Below the pieces are notes generated by a model. That model was not told the origin of the DNA, made no database searches, and worked only from the letters and a program-made list of their open reading frames with translations. The position numbers and the translations under genes are program-made. This document shows positions 1 to 6,480 of a stretch of 30,905 nucleotides of DNA, piece after piece. The stretch's first letter is position 1. The number at the start of each line of letters is the position of its first letter. The DNA is from CAZRHR01 sp964599915 (GTDB lineage Bacteria; Bacteroidota; Bacteroidia; CAIKAF01): NCBI GenBank assembly GCA_964599915.1, contig CAZRHR010000027.1, forward strand, positions 1-30,905, read 5' to 3'.

Positions 1-864
1 GGTTCTTGGGATTTGGATAAAGTAGACCGTGAATTATTGAAAGATTCTAAAGCTACTTTCGTATTCGGACAGATGAACGAACCTCCCGGAGCACGTGCAC
101 GTGTGGCCCTCTCCGGACTTTCCATCGCAGAATATTACCGGGATGGCGACGCCAATGACAACAGCGGCGGTAAAGACATCCTTTTCTTCATCGATAACAT
201 CTTCCGTTTTACCCAAGCGGGTTCTGAGGTGTCTGCACTTTTAGGACGTATGCCATCAGCCGTAGGTTATCAGCCTACACTAGCCACTGAAATGGGATTG
301 ATGCAAGAACGTATTACCTCTACCAAGCGTGGTTCTATTACTTCCGTACAAGCGGTTTACGTACCTGCGGATGACTTGACGGATCCAGCGCCTGCTACTA
401 CCTTTGCTCACTTAGATGCAACCACCGTATTGTCCCGGAAAATTGCAGAATTGGGTATTTATCCTGCGGTAGATCCTCTAGATTCAACTTCACGGATTCT
501 TAGCGAAGACGTAGTCGGTGAAAAACACTATCGTTGTGCCCAACGTGTGAAGCAAATCCTTCAGCGTTATAAAGAACTTCAAGACATCATTGCCATTCTT
601 GGTATGGATGAATTGAGCGAAGAAGATAAATTGGTGGTACACCGCGCACGTCGCGTACAGCGTTTCTTGTCTCAGCCTTTCCACGTAGCAGAGCAGTTTA
701 CCGGTATTCCCGGCGTATTGGTGAGCATCGACGATACCATCAAAGGTTTCAATATGATTTTGGATGGTGAAGTGGATCAATATCCTGAAGCTGCTTTCAA
801 CTTGAAAGGTACCATTGAAGAGGCCATCGCTGCCGGTGAGAAAATGTTGGCTGAAACGCGTTAA
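1..864 (+). CDS. atpD: F1Fo ATP synthase subunit beta (3' part)
   Basis: This is the C-terminal 287 residues of the catalytic beta subunit of F-type ATP synthase; the reading frame is open from base 1, so the P-loop and N-terminus lie outside the window. Visible family signatures are FGQMNEPPGARARVALSG, the Walker B stretch ILFFIDNIFRFTQAGSEVSALL with its acidic residue, the MPSAVGYQPTLATEMG block, and PAPATTFAHLDATTVLSRKI around the catalytic interface. The C-terminal helical domain is complete and ends in EKMLAETR. The protein acts on the cytoplasmic side of the inner membrane in the alpha3beta3 ring that makes ATP. atpC follows after two bases, so the pair is co-transcribed. In Bacteroidota atpD-atpC commonly sits apart from the other atp genes. 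Identification is secure; only the missing 5' end limits the call. Confidence 0.97.
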   Translation, partial: GSWDLDKVDRELLKDSKATFVFGQMNEPPGARARVALSGLSIAEYYRDGDANDNSGGKDILFFIDNIFRFTQAGSEVSALLGRMPSAVGYQPTLATEMGLMQERITSTKRGSITSVQAVYVPADDLTDPAPATTFAHLDATTVLSRKIAELGIYPAVDPLDSTSRILSEDVVGEKHYRCAQRVKQILQRYKELQDIIAILGMDELSEEDKLVVHRARRVQRFLSQPFHVAEQFTGIPGVLVSIDDTIKGFNMILDGEVDQYPEAAFNLKGTIEEAIAAGEKMLAETR

Positions 865-866
865 TC

Positions 867-1106
867 ATGCGGGTCGAAATCATCACACCGGACGAAGTGT
901 TGTTCGAAGGAGAAGCCAAATTGGTGCAACTCCCCGGAACAGGTGGAAGCTTTGAATTGCTAAACCTACACGCACCTATCATTTCTACCTTGAAAAGTGG
1001 AAATATTCGTGTCGTGGAAATGTCAGGAGAAACTACCCAAGTAGCCATTGCTTCCGGCGTTGTAGAAATGCAAAGCAATAAAGTGGTAATTCTGGCTGAA
1101 AAATAA
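867..1106 (+). CDS. atpC: F1Fo ATP synthase subunit epsilon, short form
   Basis: The product is a 79-residue epsilon subunit, the central-stalk protein that links F1 to the c-ring. It opens with MRVEIITPDEVLFEGEA and continues through the beta-sandwich domain (LPGTGGSFELLNLHAPIIS, then SGVVEMQSNKVVILAEK). The usual bacterial protein has about 130-140 residues with two C-terminal helices that inhibit ATP hydrolysis; those helices are absent and the stop is clean, followed at once by a terminator, so this is a natural short form as is common in Bacteroidota. The ATG is two bases after the atpD stop, which indicates translational coupling. The expected consequence, an inference, is that this enzyme lacks epsilon-type autoinhibition. 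Confidence 0.93.
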   Translation: MRVEIITPDEVLFEGEAKLVQLPGTGGSFELLNLHAPIISTLKSGNIRVVEMSGETTQVAIASGVVEMQSNKVVILAEK

Positions 1107-1127
1107 GCCTTAACAATTTTTGATAGC

Positions 1128-1159
1128 ACCCGAAGAGCCTCATGTTCTTCGGGTTTTTT
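1128..1159 (+). terminator. Rho-independent terminator after atpC
   Basis: A perfect 9-bp inverted repeat, ACCCGAAGA (1128-1136) and TCTTCGGGT (1146-1154), encloses a 9-base loop and runs directly into a tract of T residues. It lies 21 bases after the atpC stop and closes the atpD-atpC transcript. Confidence 0.88.
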
Positions 1160-1169
1160 ATTTTTAGGC

Positions 1170-1694
1170 ATGATAGAAGACAAGTCATCTAACCCACCGC
1201 CTCTTTTTCAAGAGACACAAACGTTGAGGCAACCTTGGCTTTGGTTCCTGTTGGTATTGACCCACTTGAGTTTGGCCACGGCCGTATGGAAAACCCAAGA
1301 CAAGGTGGACCTTTGGTTCATTGGAATCAGTTGGATTATTTGGAGTGGGTTTACCTTCTTACTCCATCAGCTGCGCCTTACGGTGAAAGTGGACGAAGAA
1401 GGCATTTTATTACAATTTTCACCTTTCCATAGAAAACCCATAAGATTTCAATGGGAGCAAATAGAGGTGGCTTGGGTGGGCCGTTACTCGCCTTTATGGG
1501 AATTTGGTGGCTGGGGTTGGAGGTACAATTTTTCAGGGAACGCCATGGCCTGGAGCCTTTCAGGAAGCCAAGGCGTGAAATTGTTGTTTGGGGATGAAAA
1601 AAAAAGATTGATTGGTACAAAAGATGTGTTGGGATGGAGCAAAGTTCTGCAAGCGTCTGGAAAATGGCCCGCCACCCACCAACCCCCTTTTTAA
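1170..1694 (+). CDS. Two-helix membrane protein of unknown function
   Basis: I do not recognise a named family. The 174-residue product has a short polar N-terminus, then two hydrophobic segments at about residues 22-40 and 48-67, then a soluble C-terminal domain rich in Trp and Gly (EFGGWGWRYN, AWSLSGSQGVKLLF, KKRLIGTKD). A two-helix anchor followed by a beta-rich domain with a late 'GT' strand resembles small bacterial PH-like membrane proteins of Bacteroidota, but that is only an impression. The ATG at 1170 is chosen because a -7-like element, TATTTTTA (1159-1166), ends three bases before it and overlaps the T tract of the atpC terminator. The gene is convergent with the amidotransferase gene, with 11 bases between the two stops. 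Confidence 0.72.
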   Translation: MIEDKSSNPPPLFQETQTLRQPWLWFLLVLTHLSLATAVWKTQDKVDLWFIGISWIIWSGFTFLLHQLRLTVKVDEEGILLQFSPFHRKPIRFQWEQIEVAWVGRYSPLWEFGGWGWRYNFSGNAMAWSLSGSQGVKLLFGDEKKRLIGTKDVLGWSKVLQASGKWPATHQPPF

Positions 1695-1705
1695 TAGAAA
1701 AATAA

Positions 1706-2314
1706 TCAATCAGAGGCCTTTTTTCTTCTTTGCCCCAAATGGGTAACCATGGCCAACAAAGCCTCCCGACCTCTTTCTGTTAAAATGGACTCGGGGTGAT
1801 ATTGCACACCCATCCAAGGGAAAACCCGATGTTCCATGGCCATGATAACTTGGTCGGTTGTTTTTTGCAATACCTTCCAATCTTTTGGTAAAGTGGTAGG
1901 GTCCACCGCCCAAGAATGGTAACGACCTACCGTCATTGGGCAAAAGGGCTGCAGAACATGCGTGAATTCCGGCAAAGCATCTTCTACCATAGAGGTTTTT
2001 CCATGCCAGACGTTGGGTAAATTGAACAAAGTACCTCCCGTATGCAATGCCAAAGCCTGATGACCTAGACAAACGCCCAATAAGGCTTTTTCCCGTCCAA
2101 AAGTGGCTATACATTCCATTAATCGGCCGGACGTTTCAGGCAATCCGGGCCCGGGAGAAAGTATGATGAGGTCGCTTGCGCTCACCGCTTTCCAGTCCTT
2201 TTCATCATTTTTAATCACCGGAACATCCATACCCAAGAGGGCTTCTACATCATGATGCAAATTCCAGGTGAAGGAATCGTAATTGTCGAAAATAGCAACC
2301 TTGGGAATACTCAT
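1706..2314 (-). CDS. pabA: Glutamine amidotransferase, PabA/TrpG type
   Basis: A 202-residue class I glutamine amidotransferase that releases ammonia from glutamine for a chorismate-using partner (aminodeoxychorismate synthase PabB for folate, or anthranilate synthase TrpE for tryptophan). Motifs are FDNYDSFTWNL at the N-terminus, LSPGPGLPE (oxyanion region, about 52-60), the nucleophile Cys82 in GVCLGHQA, RYHSW at 131-135, and the His173/Glu175 pair in QYHPES, so the triad is complete. No trp or folate gene is nearby, so PabA against TrpG cannot be settled; the isolated position slightly favours PabA or a dual-use subunit. Its start codon overlaps the stop of the upstream membrane-protein gene by four bases (ATGA), implying co-translation with two membrane proteins of unknown role. 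Length is typical. Confidence 0.88.
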   Translation of the reverse strand: MSIPKVAIFDNYDSFTWNLHHDVEALLGMDVPVIKNDEKDWKAVSASDLIILSPGPGLPETSGRLMECIATFGREKALLGVCLGHQALALHTGGTLFNLPNVWHGKTSMVEDALPEFTHVLQPFCPMTVGRYHSWAVDPTTLPKDWKVLQKTTDQVIMAMEHRVFPWMGVQYHPESILTERGREALLAMVTHLGQRRKKASD

Positions 2315-2724
2315 TTTTTCCTTGCCTTATACATGGCGTGGGCCAATAACAATCCCACCGAATGAAGGCCTAGGAGCATGAGCAAACTTATGATTTTCAC
2401 ATCGCTACGATCCAAAGCAATCACTGTTCTGAAAATAGGCTCTGCCGCCATTACAGCCAAGACCAACCAGCCCAAGATTTCAAAAAATTTGATTCCAAGG
2501 TAAAAGTACCACCTTTTAGGCTGAGGTTTTTGTACCAACCTTACCAAGGAAATAAAAGTCAGACAAGTGGTTAGACCTACCAGCATTAAGGCAAATCCGG
2601 GGAGTTGAACCTTGCTGGCGTTTAAAAAATCAATTCTGGCTTCCATAAACCTCCAACCCCACCATAAACCGAGCAACAGCGAAAGGCGAACCAGGCCAAA
2701 TACGCCCAACCAAATGTAGTGCAT
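2311..2724 (-). CDS. Four-helix membrane protein of unknown function (second of pair)
   Basis: A 137-residue integral membrane protein that I cannot assign to a family. Four hydrophobic segments are visible at about residues 4-24, 43-64, 77-97 and 110-131, separated by short basic loops such as QKPQPKRWYF, and the chain ends in YKARKK, which suggests a cytoplasmic C-terminus. Start and stop both sit in ATGA overlaps: the start overlaps the stop of the preceding membrane-protein gene and the stop overlaps the start of the amidotransferase gene. The three genes are therefore almost certainly one transcript with coupled translation. Size and four-helix layout match the preceding gene, but I see no convincing sequence similarity between them. 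Confidence 0.75.
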   Translation of the reverse strand: MHYIWLGVFGLVRLSLLLGLWWGWRFMEARIDFLNASKVQLPGFALMLVGLTTCLTFISLVRLVQKPQPKRWYFYLGIKFFEILGWLVLAVMAAEPIFRTVIALDRSDVKIISLLMLLGLHSVGLLLAHAMYKARKK

Positions 2725-3197
2725 CAGGGAAACTCAGACCTGCGGTTATAAATAAGAATGGGCCATAAAGAGGTGAAAACCAGACCCATAATAGTACTAC
2801 CAATCAACACACCTTGGATTAAATCGTATGTAACATCAATACCTTCCTTCGCAAGTTCAAATCTAAAATATTCTATCATGGTATCCATATAAACAATGTT
2901 TAACAGGACCATTAGCCCCAAAGACAAAACTTTTGCCGCCAAATAAAGATGAAAACCTTTCCAGGCCTTCTGGTTAAGCATGATCACGCCTCCTGCAATC
3001 GCTAACGCTTTTCCCACGACTGTGACAATGGCAATCCACGGGGCTTGAAGCACTTCTTCATAGGCATTGGTGGGGGAAAAGGACTTGACCAATGCAAAAA
3101 GACCAGACAGTAATCCCAGACTTTGCAATACAATTAAGGAAATCAACAAAAATTTCATTGTACTTGAAAAAGAATGTTCTTGCGATTCGTTATACAT
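2724..3197 (-). CDS. Four-helix membrane protein of unknown function (first of pair)
   Basis: A 157-residue integral membrane protein without a recognised family. Hydrophobic segments lie at about residues 14-37, 53-75, 82-104 and 126-150. The first ATG (3197) gives a polar 13-residue N-terminus rich in Ser and Glu; an internal ATG at codon 14 (MKFLLISLIV) would start directly at the first helix and is a real alternative. A perfect inverted repeat, TTTTAATG-AACG-CATTAAAA, lies 12 bases upstream of the first ATG and may be an operator, which mildly favours the longer form. The gene begins a coupled three-gene unit ending with the PabA/TrpG amidotransferase. Confidence 0.72.
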   Translation of the reverse strand: MYNESQEHSFSSTMKFLLISLIVLQSLGLLSGLFALVKSFSPTNAYEEVLQAPWIAIVTVVGKALAIAGGVIMLNQKAWKGFHLYLAAKVLSLGLMVLLNIVYMDTMIEYFRFELAKEGIDVTYDLIQGVLIGSTIMGLVFTSLWPILIYNRRSEFP

Positions 3198-3208
3198 AGT
3201 TTCGATGG

Positions 3209-3228
3209 TTTTAATGAACGCATTAAAA
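3209..3228. promoter_or_regulatory. Perfect inverted repeat upstream of membrane-protein operon
   Basis: TTTTAATG (3209-3216) and CATTAAAA (3221-3228) are exact reverse complements separated by AACG. The repeat lies just upstream of the first gene of the membrane-protein/amidotransferase unit. On the minus strand a -7-like TACTTTTA (3231-3224) overlaps it, so a bound repressor would block the promoter. It could also fold as a weak AT-rich hairpin; no T tract follows, so a terminator is unlikely. Confidence 0.4.
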
Positions 3229-3326
3229 GTAATTATTCCTTTTCATTAGTAGGGAATCAGGAAACTTGATTTTATTATTTTTTCGTTTTTTCTTGGTGCA
3301 GTAAACAACACAGGTAAATTTTCATT

Positions 3327-5021
3327 TTAAAATGCGGTGAGCCATGCTTTAAAAATGGGGTGACTTCCCAAGTGTAAAATCTGCAATTGAGGTATTTTCC
3401 ATGAGGGTCTTCCCTGCTTTGGCCACATCACCTCCATGGTTCTACCCTGTCGCAAAAAAGTAAGTTGCTCAGGAACCTGCTCCGCACTGAGCGAAAGGGA
3501 AGGGCCGTCTAACCATTCATCTCCCACCATGATGCCCAAATCCATGGCCGGACTTTGTTCACGTACATGAAGCACCCGGCCGGAAAGATTGGTAAGCGCG
3601 CCAAATGCTTTGGTCCAACTTCCTTCAGTGGATGGCCATGTACAGTCTATACCAAGGAGGTGTAGCGCCTCTTCGATATGCGCATGCATAAATCCGCTTT
3701 GGTGCATTAACTCTTTGGTGCGTTTGGATAGTTCAGGAAACCCCATGTTCGCTATTTCAACCCAAATATCTTCCAAGTCATATCCTATACCCTGCATGGA
3801 TTTTTGGTGCATTCTGCCCATCAAAGTTTGCAGACTGATCGCCCCCCGGGAAGCATGAACCAATTGCACATCTAACCAAAAACTTAATAAAGCGCCTTCC
3901 ACATAGATGGATTTTCTGCGAAAAATGCGTTCAGGTTCATACCCATCTACCCAAGTTTCTTCTGCGGAATGAATGAGTGAGGCAAAGGCATTTCCGGGAC
4001 TGTCGAGGTGCCGAATCCACCAGTTCTGGATTTTTTGCATCCATTCTTCCGGAGACCAAAGTCCGGATTGGGCAATGATTTTATCTCCCATATACGTGGT
4101 GACACCCTCTGCCCAAAGGGTCTCCGGACTAATTTTTTGTGAAAAAAGCGGGTAGGGTAGGTAAGCCTTGGGACGGATATACTTGATGTTCCATACATGA
4201 TAAAATTCATGAGAAAGTAGCCTTAACAACTCATCCCATTTTTCTGTCAGCAATTGCTCATCCGGTCCAATTTGGCAAATGGTACTATGGGTATGTTCCA
4301 CGCCATGATGACTAGGATAATTGGTTGCCAATACCATAAAATGAAAAGGCACTTGATCATAATGCTCGAAAACCGCCAATTGGGTTTGAATGATCGCCGA
4401 AAGTGCCGGAATCAGTTTGTCTGAAAAATCCTTTTGTCCACTTGTATGGTGAAGGAAAAAATCATGACCATTTACAGAAAAGGGCGAGGTAGTTAGCGCC
4501 TTATGCCACCATGCGGGTGCATCCGACAATCGGTCAAAATCTGCCGCTTCGAACCATTTTTCTTTCTCTTGTAATGGATTGGCCATAGGAACATCTGCCA
4601 CCTTTTCCATCTGGTAGGCATGCGGCACGTGCAAATGATGCAGAGAGGCCAAACAAAGATTGACCGGATTAATTTGAATGAAATCGGGATTACAATAAGA
4701 GGTGCCGGCGTTGAGTTCGTGGGCCATAAGCGTATAATGGACCTCCAAGCCGGATTTGTTTTCTAAAAAAATCTCCCATCCAAGCGCATCTGTCCTACGT
4801 ATTTGCTCGGGGCTCATGGGTTGCGTTTCTTCAGGTATAAAAAATTCGATGTGGCGGAGGTTTTTAAGGAAATTTCCTTGAAAATAACGTCCAGGTCTCC
4901 AATGGGCAAATTGCAAAGAGAAGTGGGAAGAAGAGGAGGGTGGAAAGGTAGCAACCACCTTAAAAATCCCCGCTCCGGGGTCATTGGGTGTTATGCGATA
5001 AAAAACACGTGCAGAATCCAT
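3327..5021 (-). CDS. M61 family (glycyl aminopeptidase-like) metallopeptidase
   Basis: A 564-residue zinc peptidase of family M61. The order is an N-terminal beta domain (to about residue 170), a thermolysin-like catalytic core with the zinc motif HEFYH at 271-275 followed by VWNIKYIRPKA, and the third zinc ligand Glu305 in WAEGVTTYMGD, then a helical region and a C-terminal PDZ-like domain (about 465-550; MDLGIMVGDEWLDG). All zinc ligands are present. M61 enzymes are typically about 600 residues, so this is complete or slightly short. No signal peptide is visible; the start at MDSARVFYRITP suggests a cytoplasmic enzyme. A -7-like TAATTTCG (5033-5026) ends four bases before the ATG. The gene diverges from lpdA and is followed by 129 bases before the membrane-protein operon. 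Substrate is unknown. Confidence 0.87.
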   Translation of the reverse strand: MDSARVFYRITPNDPGAGIFKVVATFPPSSSSHFSLQFAHWRPGRYFQGNFLKNLRHIEFFIPEETQPMSPEQIRRTDALGWEIFLENKSGLEVHYTLMAHELNAGTSYCNPDFIQINPVNLCLASLHHLHVPHAYQMEKVADVPMANPLQEKEKWFEAADFDRLSDAPAWWHKALTTSPFSVNGHDFFLHHTSGQKDFSDKLIPALSAIIQTQLAVFEHYDQVPFHFMVLATNYPSHHGVEHTHSTICQIGPDEQLLTEKWDELLRLLSHEFYHVWNIKYIRPKAYLPYPLFSQKISPETLWAEGVTTYMGDKIIAQSGLWSPEEWMQKIQNWWIRHLDSPGNAFASLIHSAEETWVDGYEPERIFRRKSIYVEGALLSFWLDVQLVHASRGAISLQTLMGRMHQKSMQGIGYDLEDIWVEIANMGFPELSKRTKELMHQSGFMHAHIEEALHLLGIDCTWPSTEGSWTKAFGALTNLSGRVLHVREQSPAMDLGIMVGDEWLDGPSLSLSAEQVPEQLTFLRQGRTMEVMWPKQGRPSWKIPQLQILHLGSHPIFKAWLTAF

Positions 5022-5025
5022 GCAA

Positions 5026-5033
5026 CGAAATTA
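5026..5033 (-). promoter_or_regulatory. -7-like element of the M61 peptidase gene
   Basis: TAATTTCG on the minus strand matches the Bacteroidota -7 consensus TAnnTTTG with one mismatch and ends four bases before the ATG. I see no good -33 TTG at the expected distance, so the call is tentative. Confidence 0.35.
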
Positions 5034-5055
5034 CCCGTTCTGAGGGAATATTTCT

Positions 5056-5063
5056 TATTTTCG
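5056..5063 (+). promoter_or_regulatory. -7-like element of lpdA
   Basis: TATTTTCG is one mismatch from TAnnTTTG and sits 19 bases before the preferred lpdA ATG. It lies back to back with the M61 peptidase element in a 61-base divergent region. Confidence 0.3.
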
Positions 5064-5082
5064 TGGCCTAAACAACTTGGAA

Positions 5083-6471
5083 ATGCAATTTGATGTCATT
5101 GTTATTGGCAGTGGTCCCGGCGGATATGTAGCCGCCATTCGCGCTGCACAGCTTGGGTTGAAAGCAGCCGTAGTAGAAAAGGAAAACCTCGGAGGCATTT
5201 GTCTAAACTGGGGATGTATTCCTACCAAAGCCTTGCTCAAAAGTGCGCAAGTGTTTGATTACATCAAGCATGCCGATAGCTATGGACTAAAAGTTCAAGG
5301 GGCTGAAGTGGCTTTTTCTGATATTATCCAACGAAGCCGTGGCGTGGCCGATGGCATGAGCAAAGGAGTTCAGTTCTTGATGCGCAAGAACAAAATCGAA
5401 GTTCTTTCCGGTCATGGTAAAATGGTGGGAAAAGGCAAAGTAGAAGTGAAAGCTGCTGATGGAAAAACCACCACTTACGAAGCCAAACATATTATTTTGG
5501 CCACCGGAGCCCGCTCTCGGACGCTTCCAAACATTCCTCAAAATGGGAAAACCATCATTGGATATCGCGAAGCCATGACGCTTCCCGTTCAACCTAAATC
5601 TATGGTGGTAGTGGGTTCAGGCGCTATTGGTTCTGAGTTTTCTTATTTCTACAATGCCATTGGAACCAAAGTTACCCTCATTGAATACATGCCTAACATT
5701 CTTCCCGTGGAAGATGAGGAAGTATCCAAAACCATGGAGAAAATTTTCAAAAAACAAGGCATTGATGTCCGTACCGGCACCACAGTAGAAAAAGTGGAAA
5801 CCGATGGAAAAAGTTGTACCGTCACATTTTCCTCGGCTAAAGGAACAGAAACCATTACCTGCGATGTGGTGCTTTCTGCCGTTGGTGTTGTGGCCAACTT
5901 GGAAGACCTTGGATTAGAAACCATGGGCGTGAAAACAGACAAGGGAAAAATTACCGTGGATGCGTTTTACCAAACCAATGTAGCGGGCGTGTACGCCATT
6001 GGAGATGTGATTCCCGGTCCCGCATTGGCCCACCTTGCTTCGCATGAAGCCATCGTTTGTATTGAAAAAATTGCGGGTAAAAATCCGCATCCAATCGATT
6101 ACAATAACATTCCAGGGTGTACTTACACTTATCCTGAAGTGGCTTCGGTGGGTTATACAGAAAAGGCTGCAAAGGAAGCTGGATTCGACATTAAAGTGGG
6201 TAAATTCCCCTTCTCGGCCAGTGGAAAAGCCAGTGCAGCGGGTGCCAAAGATGGTTTTGTAAAAGTTATTTTTGACGCCAAATACGGAGAGTTCCTAGGA
6301 GCACACATGGTGGGTGCCAACGTAACCGAAATGATTGCCGAAGTGGTGGTGGCCAGAAAATTGGAAACTACAGGGCATGAAATCATTACAGCAATCCACC
6401 CACACCCAACAATGTCGGAAGCTGTGATGGAAGCAGCTGCGGCAGCTTACGGAGAGGTGATTCACCTTTGA
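5083..6471 (+). CDS. lpdA: Dihydrolipoyl dehydrogenase (E3)
   Basis: A 462-residue flavoprotein that reoxidises protein-bound dihydrolipoamide with NAD+ for the 2-oxoacid dehydrogenase complexes and the glycine cleavage system in the cytoplasm. It shows the FAD-binding VIVIGSGPGGYVAAIRAAQLG at the N-terminus, the redox disulfide Cys40/Cys45 in GGICLNWGCIPTK, a second Rossmann motif VVVGSGAIGSEFSYFYNAIG, the FAD motif VYAIGDVIPG, and the C-terminal active-site pair His441/Glu446 in HPHPTMSE. Length is normal. I prefer ATG 5083 over the in-frame TTG at 5077, because orthologues start directly before the beta strand. No other complex subunit is adjacent. asnB begins nine bases after the stop, yet the two functions are unrelated. 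Confidence 0.95.
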   Translation: MQFDVIVIGSGPGGYVAAIRAAQLGLKAAVVEKENLGGICLNWGCIPTKALLKSAQVFDYIKHADSYGLKVQGAEVAFSDIIQRSRGVADGMSKGVQFLMRKNKIEVLSGHGKMVGKGKVEVKAADGKTTTYEAKHIILATGARSRTLPNIPQNGKTIIGYREAMTLPVQPKSMVVVGSGAIGSEFSYFYNAIGTKVTLIEYMPNILPVEDEEVSKTMEKIFKKQGIDVRTGTTVEKVETDGKSCTVTFSSAKGTETITCDVVLSAVGVVANLEDLGLETMGVKTDKGKITVDAFYQTNVAGVYAIGDVIPGPALAHLASHEAIVCIEKIAGKNPHPIDYNNIPGCTYTYPEVASVGYTEKAAKEAGFDIKVGKFPFSASGKASAAGAKDGFVKVIFDAKYGEFLGAHMVGANVTEMIAEVVVARKLETTGHEIITAIHPHPTMSEAVMEAAAAAYGEVIHL

Positions 6472-6480
6472 TGCCCATTT

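Noticed and set aside
1235..1432. Overlapping plus-strand frame inside the 1170 gene
   Set aside because: It lies in another frame of a longer gene with coherent membrane segments and has no start signal of its own.
1710..2114. A 134-codon frame on the minus strand within the amidotransferase gene
   Set aside because: It is a shifted frame of a gene with an intact catalytic triad, and its translation has no recognisable motif.
5077..5082. TTG start for lpdA two codons upstream
   Set aside because: The ATG at 5083 lies immediately before the conserved FAD-binding strand and is the ordinary choice.
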